Source: Arctopsyche grandis (Eukaryota; Arthropoda; Insecta; Trichoptera; Hydropsychidae). From it: a stretch of DNA of 64,000 bases. A model generated the notes under the pieces. The model was not told where the DNA came from and ran no database searches. It saw only the letters and a program-made list of their open reading frames with translations. Made by a program: the position numbers and the translations under genes. This document shows, piece by piece, positions 1-11,438 of the stretch. Numbering within the stretch: the first letter of the stretch is position 1; the number at the start of each line of letters is the position of its first letter. The DNA lies in assembly GCF_051622035.1 (NCBI RefSeq), contig NC_135357.1, positions 32,840,191-32,904,190 on the forward strand, read 5' to 3'.

Positions 1-369
1 GTAGATGGCACTTTTGATTGATAATTTCAAGATTATTTAAAACAAAATAATATCGGTTTCAATGATGTTGTATTTTTAAATAATAGATGGAGTTTTGTGA
101 CCTTTTGTGATGTGAAATTTGAAATTCACATCACAAAAGTGAAACACAATGCGAAATTTTGACTGATCTGACCAGAGTTGATCACTGCAATTATCAGTGA
201 AAACTGATTTACATACTGTTAAGATGTATGCGGGATGCTTCAGATAACGCAGAGTGAAAGATGAGGTATGTGCGTGTTTACTGTTTCGGGTTTATTGAGC
301 ACACTGTCGTGCGTGGTACAAACGTAAGTGATAAATGGGTTTAGTCTTAATAGTATTGTAACGTAGACA
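1..369. other. Non-coding left edge with a small perfect hairpin
   Basis: No gene is visible. Positions 102-139 form a near-perfect hairpin: CTTTTGTGATGTGAAATTT is followed at once by its inverted copy. The rest is AT-rich and not recognised. Confidence 0.5.
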
Positions 370-928
370 TTGGCAGCGTTAACACTAGCGGTGGATACCG
401 CGGTATTTGACGGCGTGGAAACATACAGCGTGTTTCAATTTTTCACCAATCCGCGAGCCGCACGACGCCCCTCCATAGCTCAGGCAGTACCCCTAGGATT
501 GTCCTGGGGGGATGTCGTCGATATTTCAGAGAGCGTGTCGCGAACATATTTACGACACTTGCTCGGCTCATTACTTTATTCAATTATCTTTCTATTTACC
601 CGGCTTCGCTCGGTATTTGTAATATAAACCGCTTAAACATGGCCAATCTAATGTGGCAGCTCCCCAGGTACAAGGTGTGATACCGCTTCTTCTGTCATAA
701 CAAAATGCAGTGCATACCATCACCTCATAACCACTTTATTGTTCAATTATCGTACTCTACTCATAACTGATCATCTAAACACGCAACTTTTATTGTTCGC
801 AGCACACCCACAACACAGCCTTCTACGAATCGAAACTCCAAGCGAGATGACATGACTAAACTACACCGTCACTTCTCTCGCCCTTCTCCATATATATGTA
901 TATACATATATGGGGGTGGTATATGAGT

Positions 929-1024
<96 letters not shown>

Positions 1025-2504
1025 ATTAGGTAATATCGGACCATTTACAGAAGATAGAATATGTAAAATCAAAATTGTTTTATTTTAAAAAACGGACAGA
1101 TTTATAGAATTCACAAATATCAAAATGTCAATATTGAAGTACCTACCTAGTTCGTTTTGTGACCCTCATTTATTAAAAAATGTTGCTAATTTATTGAAAA
1201 ATGTGATTTTCAGGAAAGAGTTGAAAAAAATAGAGCAATCTAAAAGGTCGGGCTGCGGAGCTGATGAGATATATATATATACCATCATCCTCGACATTTC
1301 ACGAACTGAGCTTTTTGGCCAACGTAGAAAAACCCGTGCTGACTATGGTAATCATCTTGATTATATTACTACTTTTGGAAAATAATTTATTTATTAGGTA
1401 CTATTCGACCACATCAACTTTAGTCTCGGCCCGATGATAGTAATTCGACAATGGACTGAAAACAACATTAAACACCATGAATATGGCATGAGGGCGAAAT
1501 CAGACAGCGGTGAATGTGGGACGTGGTTTTTTTAGATACATATTAGAAAAAACATGGCATTCATCGAACGCGTACATGGGATAGTTTAGAATTTTATAAA
1601 GAAAATAAGAAACTTTTGAATCAAATTAGCAGTGTATAAATAAATATAGCAACAGAGGTGATGAAATTGAGTGAGAATGAAGATGATTAAATTCAACAAT
1701 TAATTTTTAAGCGCACTTTTTAAGTTCCTAACTACATATGTATATTCCGGTTATTATGAAAGTGGAATAAGTCATATAATATTTCCTTTGAGATAATTGG
1801 ACTTTTGTGTAAATTTGTTTTAAAAATTATTGTGATACCTTAGCCTTATGGGGGTCTACGTGACGAGCCGGAATCTGATATTACCGAAAACGCAAAGATC
1901 GAACTCTTTCCTGAAAATCACATTTTTCAATAAATTAGCAACATTTTTTAATAAATGAGGGTCACAAAACGAACTAGGTAGGTACTTCAATATTGACATT
2001 TTGATATTTGTAGTTTAGTCATGTCATCTCGCTTGGAGTTTCGATTCGTAGAAGGCTGTGTTGTGGGTGTGCTGCGAACAATAAAAGTTGCGTGTTTAGA
2101 TGATCAGTTATGAGTAGAGTACGATAATTGAACAATAAAGTGGTTATGAGGTGATGGTATGCACTGCATTTTGTTATGACAGAAGAAGCGGTATCACACC
2201 TTGTACCTGGGGAGCTGCCACATTAGATTGGCCATGTTTAAGCGGTTTATATTACAAATACCGAGCGAAGCCGGGTAAATAGAAAGATAATTGAATAAAG
2301 TAATGAGCCGAGCAAGTGTCGTAAATATGTTCGCGACACGCTCTCTGAAATATCGACGACATCCCCCCAGGACAATCCTAGGGGTACTGCCTGAGCTATG
2401 GAGGGGCGTCGTGCGGCTCGCGGATTGGTGAAAAATTGAAACACGCTGTATGTTTCCACGCCGTCAAATACCGCGGTATCCACCGCTAGTGTTAACGCTG
2501 CCAT
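370..2504. repeat. Large inverted repeat (foldback), arms about 0.5-0.6 kb
   Basis: Positions 370-866 are the reverse complement of about 2010-2504, nearly base for base. A second stretch, 1109-1222, pairs with about 1897-2011. The left arm therefore carries an extra 240 bp (867-1108) that includes a TA microsatellite. Each arm encodes the same 85-residue open frame on opposite strands, which follows from the symmetry. The loop (1223-1897) contains, near 1855-1905, a sequence like the terminal inverted repeat of the element at 20999-21291. I do not recognise the family. It could be a foldback transposon or a head-to-head pair of element copies. Confidence 0.8.
933..1022. repeat. (TA)n microsatellite
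   Basis: About 90 bp of uninterrupted alternating A and T, inside the left arm of the inverted repeat. Confidence 0.95.
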
Positions 2505-2796
2505 TAGGTGGGTGGCGCTCGTGGACCGATGGCTTTCGAGCGCTAATTACCTGATCTCTCCTTCCCGCCAAAATGGCCTCCACGAATGATTAAGCCGTAT
2601 GTAACGGCCAAAGGGATCGCCCCACTCATCGACCAATAGTTGTAGAGCTCAAACGGGTATAAATATGGGGCCCTCTCGGCTTGGAAAGAATGCCAGCCTG
2701 GACCGCCGCCGAGAGAACACGAATAAACCGCCATTACAACCCTCCTGCGTCGTCTTTCTCCGATTCTGGAAGCCCCCTCTTCACGTCCACGTAACA
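2505..2796 (+). mobile_element. Possible LTR fossil
   Basis: The stretch has LTR-like parts in order: a TATAAATA box near 2658, GC-rich leader, an AATAAA-type signal near 2723, and an ACGTAACA end. No partner LTR or internal region is visible, and the left boundary abuts the inverted repeat. Family not determined; this could also be an unrelated promoter-like fragment. Confidence 0.3.
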
Positions 2797-2969
2797 GTAT
2801 GTTAATATTATACATGTTGGAGGTATGCGTGCAGTTCCAATAAATACTTGCAGAAATCGATTTAACTACTGGCCATTTAATTTTTTGCCAATATTTTATA
2901 TTTAGGGAACATGGAACATTTAAGGAATATACTATACTATATATAAAAACCAACTGTCGGTAAATATGT

Positions 2970-3131
2970 TATGGGGGATGAACGAATGAGACGACTGGCA
3001 TGTTAATGCACGTGTTTATTATATGACAGCTGAATACAGAGTGAGTAGTGGCTCTCCGAACCCAGCCGGGTTGGTCCCCACTCGCAGGAAGGCAACCAAA
3101 CTCGACCATGTCGTATAAGCGAGCCGCCACA
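2970..3131 (-). mobile_element. Solo LTR of the small TGTGGCGG LTR element
   Basis: On the - strand it begins TGTGGCGGCTCGC and ends CATA. It is about 162 bp and matches the LTRs of the complete elements at 19361-20447 and 59082-60172. It is flanked by a 4-bp target duplication, ATGT. It is a lone LTR, the usual product of recombination between two LTRs. Confidence 0.85.
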
Positions 3132-3134
3132 ATG

Positions 3135-3532
3135 TATATAAATATGTGACGGAGGATGGGCGCAGTATGGAGAACCAATATATATTTTTTTCGTTTATTT
3201 CATATTTTTCATTTTTTTTTCATTTCGGTGCTGGGGGCGAAGGCCCCGGGGTGTCGGAGGCACTGAAGGCACCGGAGGCGTCGGGGGCGCCGGAGGCGTC
3301 GGGGACGCTAAGGGCGAAGGCCCCGGGATGACGGAGGCATCGGCGGCCCTGGGGGTGAAGGCCCCGGGGCGTCGGAGATGCACAAAACGTAATTCGTAAT
3401 CACTTCGTAATTTCTAATTCGTGCATCAATTTCTTTCCGAAACCAGTCGTTTCAATTTCTCTAACTTTATTTTTATTCGTGTTTCAATTTCTTTTCGAAA
3501 CCACCCGTTGAAATCAACGGGCACAACACTAG
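3135..3532 (+). mobile_element. Non-autonomous Helitron-like element with GC-rich minisatellite
   Basis: The 3' end shows the Helitron signature: a short hairpin (CCCGTTGAAATCAACGGG), then a few bases, then CTAG at 3529-3532, followed by T. The middle (about 3225-3375) is a GC-rich minisatellite with units around GGCGCCGGAGGCGTC. The 5' end is not clear. No helicase is encoded. The same 3' end occurs at 41741 and, on the other strand, near 54308 and 58251. Confidence 0.7.
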
Positions 3533-3619
3533 TATTTTATATTTAGGGAACATGGCTGAAAACAGCTTTAAGTTTAGACCAGATCACGATGAATAATTTT
3601 TGACAGTTCGGGTTATCAT

Positions 3620-3671
3620 TTGACGTTTGCATATATGTGACTTGTTCGAATTAATGATTTTTATCCAAGTT
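3620..3671 (+). promoter_or_regulatory. Class I ZAD-gene leader, gene 1
   Basis: The block begins TGACGTTTGCATATATG and runs straight to the start codon. Equivalent blocks of 52-56 bp precede genes 3-8, 10 and 11. GCATATATG may serve as a TATA-like core; that is inference. Confidence 0.6.
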
Positions 3672-5555
3672 ATGGAATGTAGACTTTGTCTCTGTTCTGT
3701 TCCAGTTGAGTCTTCTGTTTCCATCCACGATTATCCTCATTCACTGGTTCAATGCATTTTGACTTGCTGTCAGCTGCAAGTCGGTTACAGATACTTTTGA
3801 AAAATCAATCGTTAGCTCAACAGAGATTCATTATTATTATTTATTTTACAGGTTAATAAAGATGATTTGTTACCAGATACGATATGTCTTTTATGTAAAA
3901 ACAATCTGAAATTGTTGAGCAAATTTAGAAACATTTGTATTCAGAGTGAAGACACACAGAGACTAAGGCTCGCTGAGAGTTTAGATATCAAAATAGAAGA
4001 AGTTATATTGGATGATTTAATTTGGGAGGATAAGATTGATATTAATTCAACATCGGCTGTTGAAGATGCGATTAATGAATCGGAGTCAAGCAATTCAGGG
4101 AATGAATGTTTAGCAGACCATTCAAAGCAAAACGTCTTAATAATACAAAATGAAAATGATGGGAAAAACTCACAAGTATGACTTCGAAATTTGGCAAGTG
4201 TAACAAATATACGTTTATAATTGTATAATATTCGTTTTATGTTGCAGACACCTGGAAGAAAACCCATGCAGGAAAACCCATACAAATGTGAAACTTGTTC
4301 AAAATCGTTCACTTCTAAGCCCTCCCTCGTAGAGCATATAAATTCACACAAAGGGATAAAACCATACCAATGTGAAGGTTGTTTGATTTCATTCACTCAT
4401 AGGTCCTCCTTTTGGAGACATGTAAAAACTCACAAAACAGGAACTGCACACAAGTGCAAAATGTGTTCTAAATCATTCATTACTAAGCCCACCCTCGTAG
4501 AGCATATGAATTCACACAAAGGGATAAAACCATACCAATGTGAAGTTTGTTTGATTTCGTTCACTCATAAGTTCTCCTTTTGGAGACATGTAAAAACTCA
4601 CAAAATAGGAACTGCACTCAAGTGCCAAATGTGTTCTAAAACGTTCACTGATAAACGTAACCTCCTGGATCATATGAATTCTCACAATGGGATGAAACCA
4701 TTCCAATGTGAAATTTGTATGACTTCATTCACTCATAAATCAGCCCTCTTGAGACATGTAAAAAATCACCCCGAGGAGAAACTGTTTAAATGTGACATTT
4801 GTACAAATTCGTTCTATCTGAAGAGTTTCCTCGTGGATCATTTGAAATCTCACACTGAGGTACAATCCCACAAATGCGAAATATGTTCTGAATCGTTCAC
4901 AATTAAATCGAAACTTGTGGAACATATGTATTCCCACAGCGGGATAAAATCATACCAATGTAAAGTTTGTTTGATTTCATTCATTCATAGGTGTGCCCTC
5001 AGGAAACATGTATTCAAATCTCACACAGAAAAAAAACTGTTCGAATGTAAAACGTGTTCTAAATTGTTTACTACTAAATCTAGCTTCAAAGACCATATGA
5101 ATTCTCACAAAGGGATAAAACCACACCAATGTGAAATTTGTTTGATTTCGTTCACTCAAAAGTCTGCCCTCAGGAGACATGAAAAAACTCACACTGGGGC
5201 AAAATCGCACAAATGTGAAATATGTTTTAAATTGTTCACTGCTAAATCTTATCTAATGGATCATATGAATTCTCACAATGGGTTAAAACCATACCAATGT
5301 GAAGTGTGCCTGATTTCATTCACTCGTAGATCTGGTCTGAGGCGACATGTTTTAATAACTCACTCTGAGGGGATACTGTACAATTGTGAAATGTGTTCTA
5401 AAGTGTTCACTGCTAAATCTACCTTTGTGGAGCATATGAATTCTCACAGCGGGATACAACCACACCAGTGTGAAGTTTGTTTGACTTCATTCACTCATAG
5501 TTCTTCCCTCAAGAGACATGTAAAAACTCATACCGAAGGGAGACGGTCCAAATGA
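3672..5555 (+). CDS. ZAD-C2H2 zinc-finger protein, gene 1 (15 fingers)
   Basis: Probable nuclear DNA-binding transcription factor. I read three exons: 3672-3779, 3852-4175 and 4248-5555, all phase 0, giving about 579 residues. The ZAD spans exons 1-2 with its zinc pairs at C3/C6 and C48/C51 (MECRLC and TICLLC). An acidic A-type linker (IKIEEVILDDLIWEDKI) follows, then fifteen C2H2 fingers. Fingers alternate between a CSKSF...DHMNSH type and a CLISFTHRS...RHVKTH type, joined by KGIKPYQ-like linkers. Both introns are 72 bp with GT..AG ends. Exon 3 begins ENPYKCETCSKSF, which resembles genes 9 and 10 rather than the other A-type genes, so the copy may be a recombinant. The stop falls within AAATGA, as in most paralogues. 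Confidence 0.9.
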
Positions 5556-5599
5556 TGTATGTCCATATGTATATGATGTATGTATGTACACTGTGTATG

Positions 5600-5990
5600 T
5601 ACATATATGCATATGTACCTATATCTGATATATATTTTCTTTTCGATTCTTTTCTGTTCAGATTTCGATTCCCATTCATGTTTCAGTTCCGGATCCTGAT
5701 TACTTTTTCAGTTCTGGATGTTGATTCCTTTTTTCAGTTTCGAATCCCGATCTCGTTTTCATTTCCGGTTCTAAATTCCTGTTTCAGTCCCGGACTCCTT
5801 TTGCAGTTCATGTTCCAGATTCCTGTTTCAGTTTCGGATCGCGATTCCTTTTTCAGTTCCGTATCCCGATTCCTTTTTCAATTCCGTATCCCAATTCCTC
5901 TTTCAGTTCCATATCCGAAATCCTGTTTGAATTCCGGATCCAGATTCCTTTTTCATTTCCTGTTGCCAATTCTATATTTTTTGGACTTTT
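5600..5990 (+). repeat. Minisatellite of about 24-bp pyrimidine-rich units
   Basis: Degenerate tandem units around TTCCTTTTTCAGTTCCGGAT. The same unit fills the Helitron-like element at 41340-41650. The apparent reading frame here (Phe/Arg/Pro-rich) is a by-product of the repeat. No Helitron end is seen beside it. Confidence 0.8.
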
Positions 5991-6094
5991 TAATTAACTT
6001 ATTGTCTTTGGACTTATTGTCCTTCAATCAATATTACATAAATAATAAAAAATCAACAAGTTTTATAAACTGGAAACGAGCTTTTTATTACTAA

Positions 6095-6230
6095 AGCCCG
6101 GACCCCGAGGCGGCTGTATATTGTTCAAATGTTGTAAATGCATTGTTAAAGGTTTGCCGAACCTTTTTTACAAAGGATTTACAACATTTGAACAATAAAC
6201 GGCACGCTTCCGATCCTACCTCTATTTATT
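6095..6230. repeat. Short palindromic repeat (TTGTTCAAATGTTGTAAA family)
   Basis: TTGTTCAAATGTTGTAAA near 6120 pairs with its reverse complement near 6177-6197 around a GGTTTGCCGAACC centre. Related pieces occur at 36760-37200 and 7010-7320. It is probably a MITE family; the superfamily is unknown. Confidence 0.6.
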
Positions 6231-6522
6231 ACATACAAATCTCATCGTTGCGACTAATTGATTTTTTCGATACTATTGAATACATTAAAATACTAGTTGA
6301 TAATGACATGCCGACTCAAATTGTCAAGTGCCGTTTTATTAAGTGATAAGCAGTACTGTTAATAAAAAATCAGGTCGCATTCATTGAAAGCCTAGGTTCT
6401 ATAAATCATATTCATAAAGTAGATAGAAGAAACGGAATTCAGCGATGAAATGTCATACGATGAGTACTTACCATTTTTAGGTATTTCAAGCGGATCATCT
6501 GTTACTGAATACTTACGGGTTT

Positions 6523-6808
6523 GGTGCATCCGCTCTAAAATCGCCAGTTTAACAGAATGGCAGCTTTAAGCGTAATTCTCGTTTTCTCGAATGATAGATT
6601 GCACATCAGATGACGAGTAACCTTTCGATGTGCACAGATACAATTATTAAAATTGAGTTGGATTTTTCTGGCGAGTTTAATAAGGCAAGATTCGGAACTT
6701 ATTGAATCTTATTAGAATCTATCATTCGAGAAGATGAGAATTGCATTTAAAGCAGCCGTCCGTTAATCTGTCGTTCAATTTGTCTGGCGATTTTAGAGCG
6801 GATGCACC
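6523..6808. mobile_element. MITE with long terminal inverted repeats
   Basis: The left end GGTGCATCCGCTCTAAAATC is matched in reverse at the right end, GATTTTAGAGCGGATGCACC. The inversion extends imperfectly inward for about 80 bp per side. No coding capacity. Sequence at 6231-6522 and 6809-7009 is unrecognised. Confidence 0.75.
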
Positions 6809-7009
6809 GCATCCAGGTAAGGCCAACAGGCAAATGCATGACTCAATAGCCACGCACCAAAAGTGAGGAAAATATAGCTGTCTCTTTATCTCGTATTGAT
6901 TTATCCATCAAAAAGAATATGCAAGCGAACAGTCAAAAACATGACTCACTACCGCCTTTAATTGTATTATATATGTAACTTTTTATTGTATTATATATAT
7001 CTATATATC

Positions 7010-7320
7010 TAACTAGTCTTCGGCGATGGAACGTGCTTTTTCCAGGAAAGAGGGCGTTTTGGGCTATTTTTCAGGAAACAGGGCAAACTACAAAGATAGA
7101 GAGCAAAAAAAATGTTCACCAAATGAACAATGGTGCGCGGGGTCGCGCCGGCCTATGGTTATAACTAGAGGTCGGATTGGAAGCGTGCCGTTCATTGTTA
7201 AGTGTTCGCTGTGCTTTGTCCAATTTTATGAACAACCTTTTTTTTTGCACTCTAGCTTTGTAAATAGACCCAAAACGCCCTGATTGCTGGAAAAAACACG
7301 CTTTCGGTCCGCCCTTTAGT
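7010..7320. repeat. Degenerate repeat related to the 36.8-37.2 kb family
   Basis: It shares phrases such as CTCTAGCTTTGTAAATA and GGAAAAA.CACGCTTT with 36880-37200, including inverted copies at its two ends (TTTTTCCAGGAAA near 7036 and its reverse near 7285-7300). No gene. Confidence 0.5.
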
Positions 7321-7559
7321 TATAACATTTCTCTGTCTATGTTACTACTCCATCTGTTAATATCGCGTCAAAAAATTACTAAATAATTAAATTTACTAAT
7401 ACTGGTTTGAAACTCGGCTACTACTGGTTTAAAACTAGAAATTCCGTGAATTTGTCTTTCGATATAAACATATTAGACCAGAGGTTTCCAAAGTGGTCCG
7501 AGGAGGACTGCCAGGCTGCCTGACAGGAAGAAAAAAAAATGGGGGTCCACGAGATGTAA

Positions 7560-7991
7560 ATGGGGGTCCACGGACCGGAATCAATGGAATCAAATTTAAT
7601 CAAAATAATGCAAATCAAATCAAATATTGAGGATATTTTGACTATGGAAATACCTCCGTGGATTATTAATCCATACTGCGACATTGAAGATGTGGATACA
7701 GTACAAGTCACAGTACAAGAAGAATTGATTGGATTAAGTACAAACGAAGAACTTAAGGTACAGTTTAGAAAGGGTTACCAGCAGTTCTGGCTGCAGAAAG
7801 ATATCCCTGTTGCTTATCCTATATTGTGGACTATCGCAAGAAAGTTTTTGATAGCATGTCCTTCTTCGTACCTCGTGGAAAGAGGTTTTAGTGCAGTTGC
7901 CAATTTTCTTACGAAAAAAAAGAAATCGGTTGCAAATTACTGTACGTGGAGATTTATGACTGTACCTTACGAATTTGAACCCAAATATTGA
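7560..7991 (+). pseudogene. hAT transposase C-terminal (dimerisation) fragment
   Basis: The open frame contains FWLQKDIPVAYPILWTIARK and CPSSYLVERGFSAVANFLTK. This is the hAT C-terminal dimerisation region as found in ZBED5/SCAND3-like proteins. The N-terminal zinc finger and most of the catalytic core are missing, so it is a remnant of a non-functional transposon. Confidence 0.75.
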
Positions 7992-8084
7992 CCAATTTAT
8001 ATCGGAGCATCAGGTTCATCCCTCTTATTAACAGAATTTATTATTTTATGTAAGAACTTTATTGTGTTTTGATTTGTTCATGAA

Positions 8085-8275
8085 CACACTGTGATAGGTT
8101 TTTTTGTACAGTGGACAATTGTAAAAAAAATATGTATATTTTTTATTCTTATCTTTATTGAATTTTTTTTTATGAAAATTTTTCATTAAAAAAATATTCA
8201 ATAAAGATAAAAATAAAAAATATACATTTTTTTTTTTACAATTATCCACTATACAAAAAAACCTATCACAGTGTA
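8085..8275. mobile_element. Palindromic MITE nested in the hAT element
   Basis: CACTGTGATAGGTTTTTTTG at the left is mirrored by CAAAAAAACCTATCACAGTG at the right. The two arms pair over almost their whole length (about 90 bp each). Confidence 0.75.
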
Positions 8276-8394
8276 TTCATATTTGTATTTAAAAAAATTA
8301 GAAAATTTCGCATCCTGGGGGAGGGGGTCCACGAAGGATAAAATACTGGGCTAGTGGTCCACGGGGAAAATAAGTTTGGGAGCCTATGTATTAT

Positions 8395-9334
8395 GGTGCT
8401 TACGGCCTAAACCAACGACGATTTTGGGCCAACTTTTTAACCAGCAGTAGCGTACAAAATATCGAAATAAAAATTAAATTTTAAAATTGAAATTAAATAT
8501 CAAAATCAAGCTAAAGAGCGAGATTGAGCTAAAATTAGATCATCGTTGATGTTTTGAATTACAACAATATTTTGAATTACGACGATACCGCATTTAAAAC
8601 CAGAGAAATATTATAATTTCTCTGCGTACGAGCGAAAAAAAATATTGTTAAAGTCGTCACGAGATGTTACTGTATTTCCACTTGGATGATCGATAAAAAA
8701 AAAACAATTCATAAAAACGCGGTGTCGGATGTCGGTGATTTGTCAAAGGGTTTTTTTTCTTTCGTCGAAATAAAATTAATAATCACACATTATCCGATAA
8801 ATTTTACCTCTGAAATGATTTAATTACTTGATTTATTTCGACGAGAGAAACAATTGAAGAATAAAAAAATCCGTTTGATGTGACCGACAACACCCCGGGT
8901 TAGCAAAAATCGTTGGATCACCCACACTAATACATGATATATTCTCAGTAACTGCGCATTACGGGGAAGTAAAAATAATAATTCTTTGATTTTTTTTCGA
9001 TCTTAGCGCGTATCTTCGTAAGTCAAAACATCTTCGACAAACAAAAGTCGAGGGTTACCTGTATGTGATTGTTGATGATCTAATTTTAGGTCAATCTCGA
9101 AAATTTATTTAAATTGTGCATGTTCTGTTTTAACTTTCAATATTTAATTTTAATTTTAATATAATGATTATAATTTTATTTTGATACTTGAATTTAATTT
9201 TAATATAATAATAATAGTTTTAATTTTGATATTTAATTTCAATTTTTAAATTTAATTTTGATTTCGATATTTTGTACGCTACTGGTTTTTAAAGTTGGCC
9301 TGTGGGCCGTTCGTTGGCTTGGTGCGTACGCACC
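8395..9334. mobile_element. Non-autonomous DNA transposon with long inverted ends
   Basis: Left (about 8395-8470) and right (about 9260-9334) ends are inverted copies, with GTAGCGTACAAAATATCGAA at the left matched in reverse at the right. TTA on both sides is compatible with a PIF/Harbinger-like target duplication. The interior is AT-rich and encodes nothing recognisable. Sequence at 9335-9540 is unrecognised. Confidence 0.65.
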
Positions 9335-9540
9335 ATTAGACGGATTTACCTTTCGGCCAATAGATTATCGATGAATGCGGTATTAGTGGAATAGCATTCG
9401 GTGAATGAATTTCGGTGTATAGCATTCGACCAATTTACATGCTCCCTTGGTTCGGTTACTCTTTGACATCTGCAGTTGACAGCAGTCTTGGCTGATGCTC
9501 GGATGGGTGTCAAACGGATAGTCATCAATAGTGTGATAAT

Positions 9541-9654
9541 CATCTCTCTTATCACATCGTTTTATTGGCGAATAAGCGAAACCGTTCCACTGCTTTTCAT
9601 TTCATTACTTTGTTGCCCTCTCTATATTTTATTTTACATAACATGTTTAGAGCC
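9541..9654 (+). promoter_or_regulatory. Class II ZAD-gene leader, gene 2
   Basis: This leader differs from class I. It matches the sequence upstream of gene 9 (52381-52479): TTTATTGGC, AACC.TTC, TTTCATCACTT-like, TTGCCCT, ATATTTTAT and TTTAGAGC just before ATGG. Confidence 0.6.
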
Positions 9655-11438
9655 ATGGAGTGTAGACTTTGTCTCTGTTATGCTCCATTCGAGTCTTCTG
9701 TCTACATCCGTGACTATCCTCATCCACTAGTTCAACGCATTTTGACCAGCTGTCAGCTACAAGTCGGTTACAGATACTGTTGACAACTCAATAGTCAACT
9801 CACCAGAGACTCATTGCTTCTATTTATTTTACAGGTTGATAAAGATGATCCGTTGCCAGACACGATATGTCTTTTATGTAAAAACAATCTGGAATTGTTG
9901 AGCAATTTTAAGAATATTTGTATTCAGAGTGAAAAAACACAGAAACTAAGACACGGAGGCAGCTGTGATATCAAAATAGAAGAAATTATATTGGACGACG
10001 TGGTTTGGCAGGATGAGATTGGTGTTAATTCAACGTCGAGTGTCTGTCAACAGGCCGTTGATGAATCAGAGTCGAGAAATTCGGGTCAAGTATTATTAGA
10101 AGGAAATCAAAACGCCTTATTAATAGAAAAAGGAAATGTCAGGAAGAATTCGCAAGTACGGCTTCACAATTTAGCAATTGTAAAACAGATGTATGCTTAT
10201 AATTGTTTAATTGTCGTTTTATTTTGCAGAGAATCAGAAGGAAATACACGTACAAATGCGAGATATGTTTTAAATCGTTCACTGTTAAAGCTAACTTCGT
10301 GGATCATGTGAATTCTCACAAGGGGATAAAAGCATACCAATGTAAAGTTTGTTTGATTTCATTCACTCATAAGTCTGCCTTCAAGCGACATGAAAAAACT
10401 CACACCGGGGACAGACCGTTCAAATGCGATATCTGTCCCAAGTCTTTCATTCTAAAGCATAACCTGATGGGTCACTTAAAATCTCACGCTGGGATAAAAT
10501 CGCACCAATGCGAAATGTGTTCTAAAGTATTCATTGCTAAATCTGACCTTGTGGATCATATAAATTCCCACAACGGGATAAAAGCATACCATTGTGGAGT
10601 TTGTTCAATGTCATTCACATATAAGTCTACCTTCAAGAGACATGTAAAAGCTCATGCAGGTGGGAAGCAGTTGAAATGTGAAATGTGTTCTAAATTATTC
10701 GTTGCTAAAACTGACCTTGTGGATCATATGAATTCTCACAGAGGGATAAAAGCATACCGGTGTGATGTTTGTTTGGTTTCATACGCTCATAGGTCTGCCC
10801 TCAGGAATCATATGAAAACTCACACCGGCTCGAATTTGCTCAAATGTGAAATGTGTCCCAAGTTGTTCACTGTTAAATCTAGTCTTGTGGTTCATATGAA
10901 TTCTCATAATGGGATAAAACCGTACCAATGCGAAGTTTGTTTGATTTCATTCACTTATAAGTGCAGCCTCAAGCGACATTTAAAAACTCATACCAAGGAG
11001 AAGCTGTTTGAATGCGATGTTTGTTCAAAGACGTTCCATCTTAAGAATTTACTAGTGGGTCATGTGAGATCTCACACCAAGTCGAAACAAGCGCACAAAT
11101 GCGAAATCTGTTTTAAATTGTTCACTGTTAAATCTAGCCTCGTGGAGCATATGAATTATCATAATGGGATAAAACCATACCAATGTGAAGTTTGTTTGAT
11201 ATCGTTCACTCATAGGTCTGCCCTCGGGAGACATGTAAAAACTCACAACGAGGAGATACTCTTCAAATGCGAATTATGTTCCAAGTCGTTCACAACTAAA
11301 TATAGCCTGATTGATCATATGAATTCTCACAATGGAATAAAACCTTTCCGATGTGAAGTTTGTTTGACTTCGTTCACTCATAGGTCTGTCCTCTCGAGAC
11401 ATATGAAAACCCACACGGAGAATAGGCGGCTCAAATGA
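9655..11438 (+). CDS. ZAD-C2H2 zinc-finger protein, gene 2 (14 fingers)
   Basis: Probable nuclear DNA-binding regulator. Exons 9655-9762, 9835-10155 and 10230-11438 give about 545 residues. The ZAD has MECRLC in exon 1 and TICLLC in exon 2. The B-type linker has CDIKIEEIILDDVVWQDEIG. Exon 3 opens RIRRKYTYKCE and holds fourteen C2H2 fingers. An in-frame upstream ATG exists at 9565, but MECRLC is the family start and lies inside a leader shared with gene 9, so I chose it. The stop (AAATGA) is followed by a recognisable but decayed finger. Closest relatives in the window are genes 3, 4 and 5. Confidence 0.9.

Larger units (their letters stand above)
7479..8388 (+). mobile_element. Internally deleted hAT transposon
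   Basis: The left end CAGAGGTTTCCAAAGTGGTC and the right end (read inward CATAGGCTCCCAAA) are hAT-like. The flanking 8-mers TATTAGAC and TATTATGG agree at the first five positions. Inside lie a transposase C-terminal fragment (7560-7991) and a later palindromic insertion (8085-8275). Confidence 0.6.

Noticed and set aside
856-1072. Two minus-strand open frames of Tyr/Ile repeats
   Set aside because: They are translations of the (TA)n microsatellite and have no independent support.
370-2504. Identical 85-residue frames at 370-627 (+) and 2247-2504 (-)
   Set aside because: They mirror each other because they lie in the arms of an inverted repeat. No domain is recognisable and there is no separate evidence of coding.
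3941-5210. Minus-strand frames opposite gene 1 and similar ones opposite other ZAD genes
   Set aside because: They are antisense shadows of the finger repeats; composition and conservation follow the + strand genes.
5552-6094. 180-residue frame rich in Phe, Arg and Pro
   Set aside because: It is the translation of a 24-bp minisatellite.
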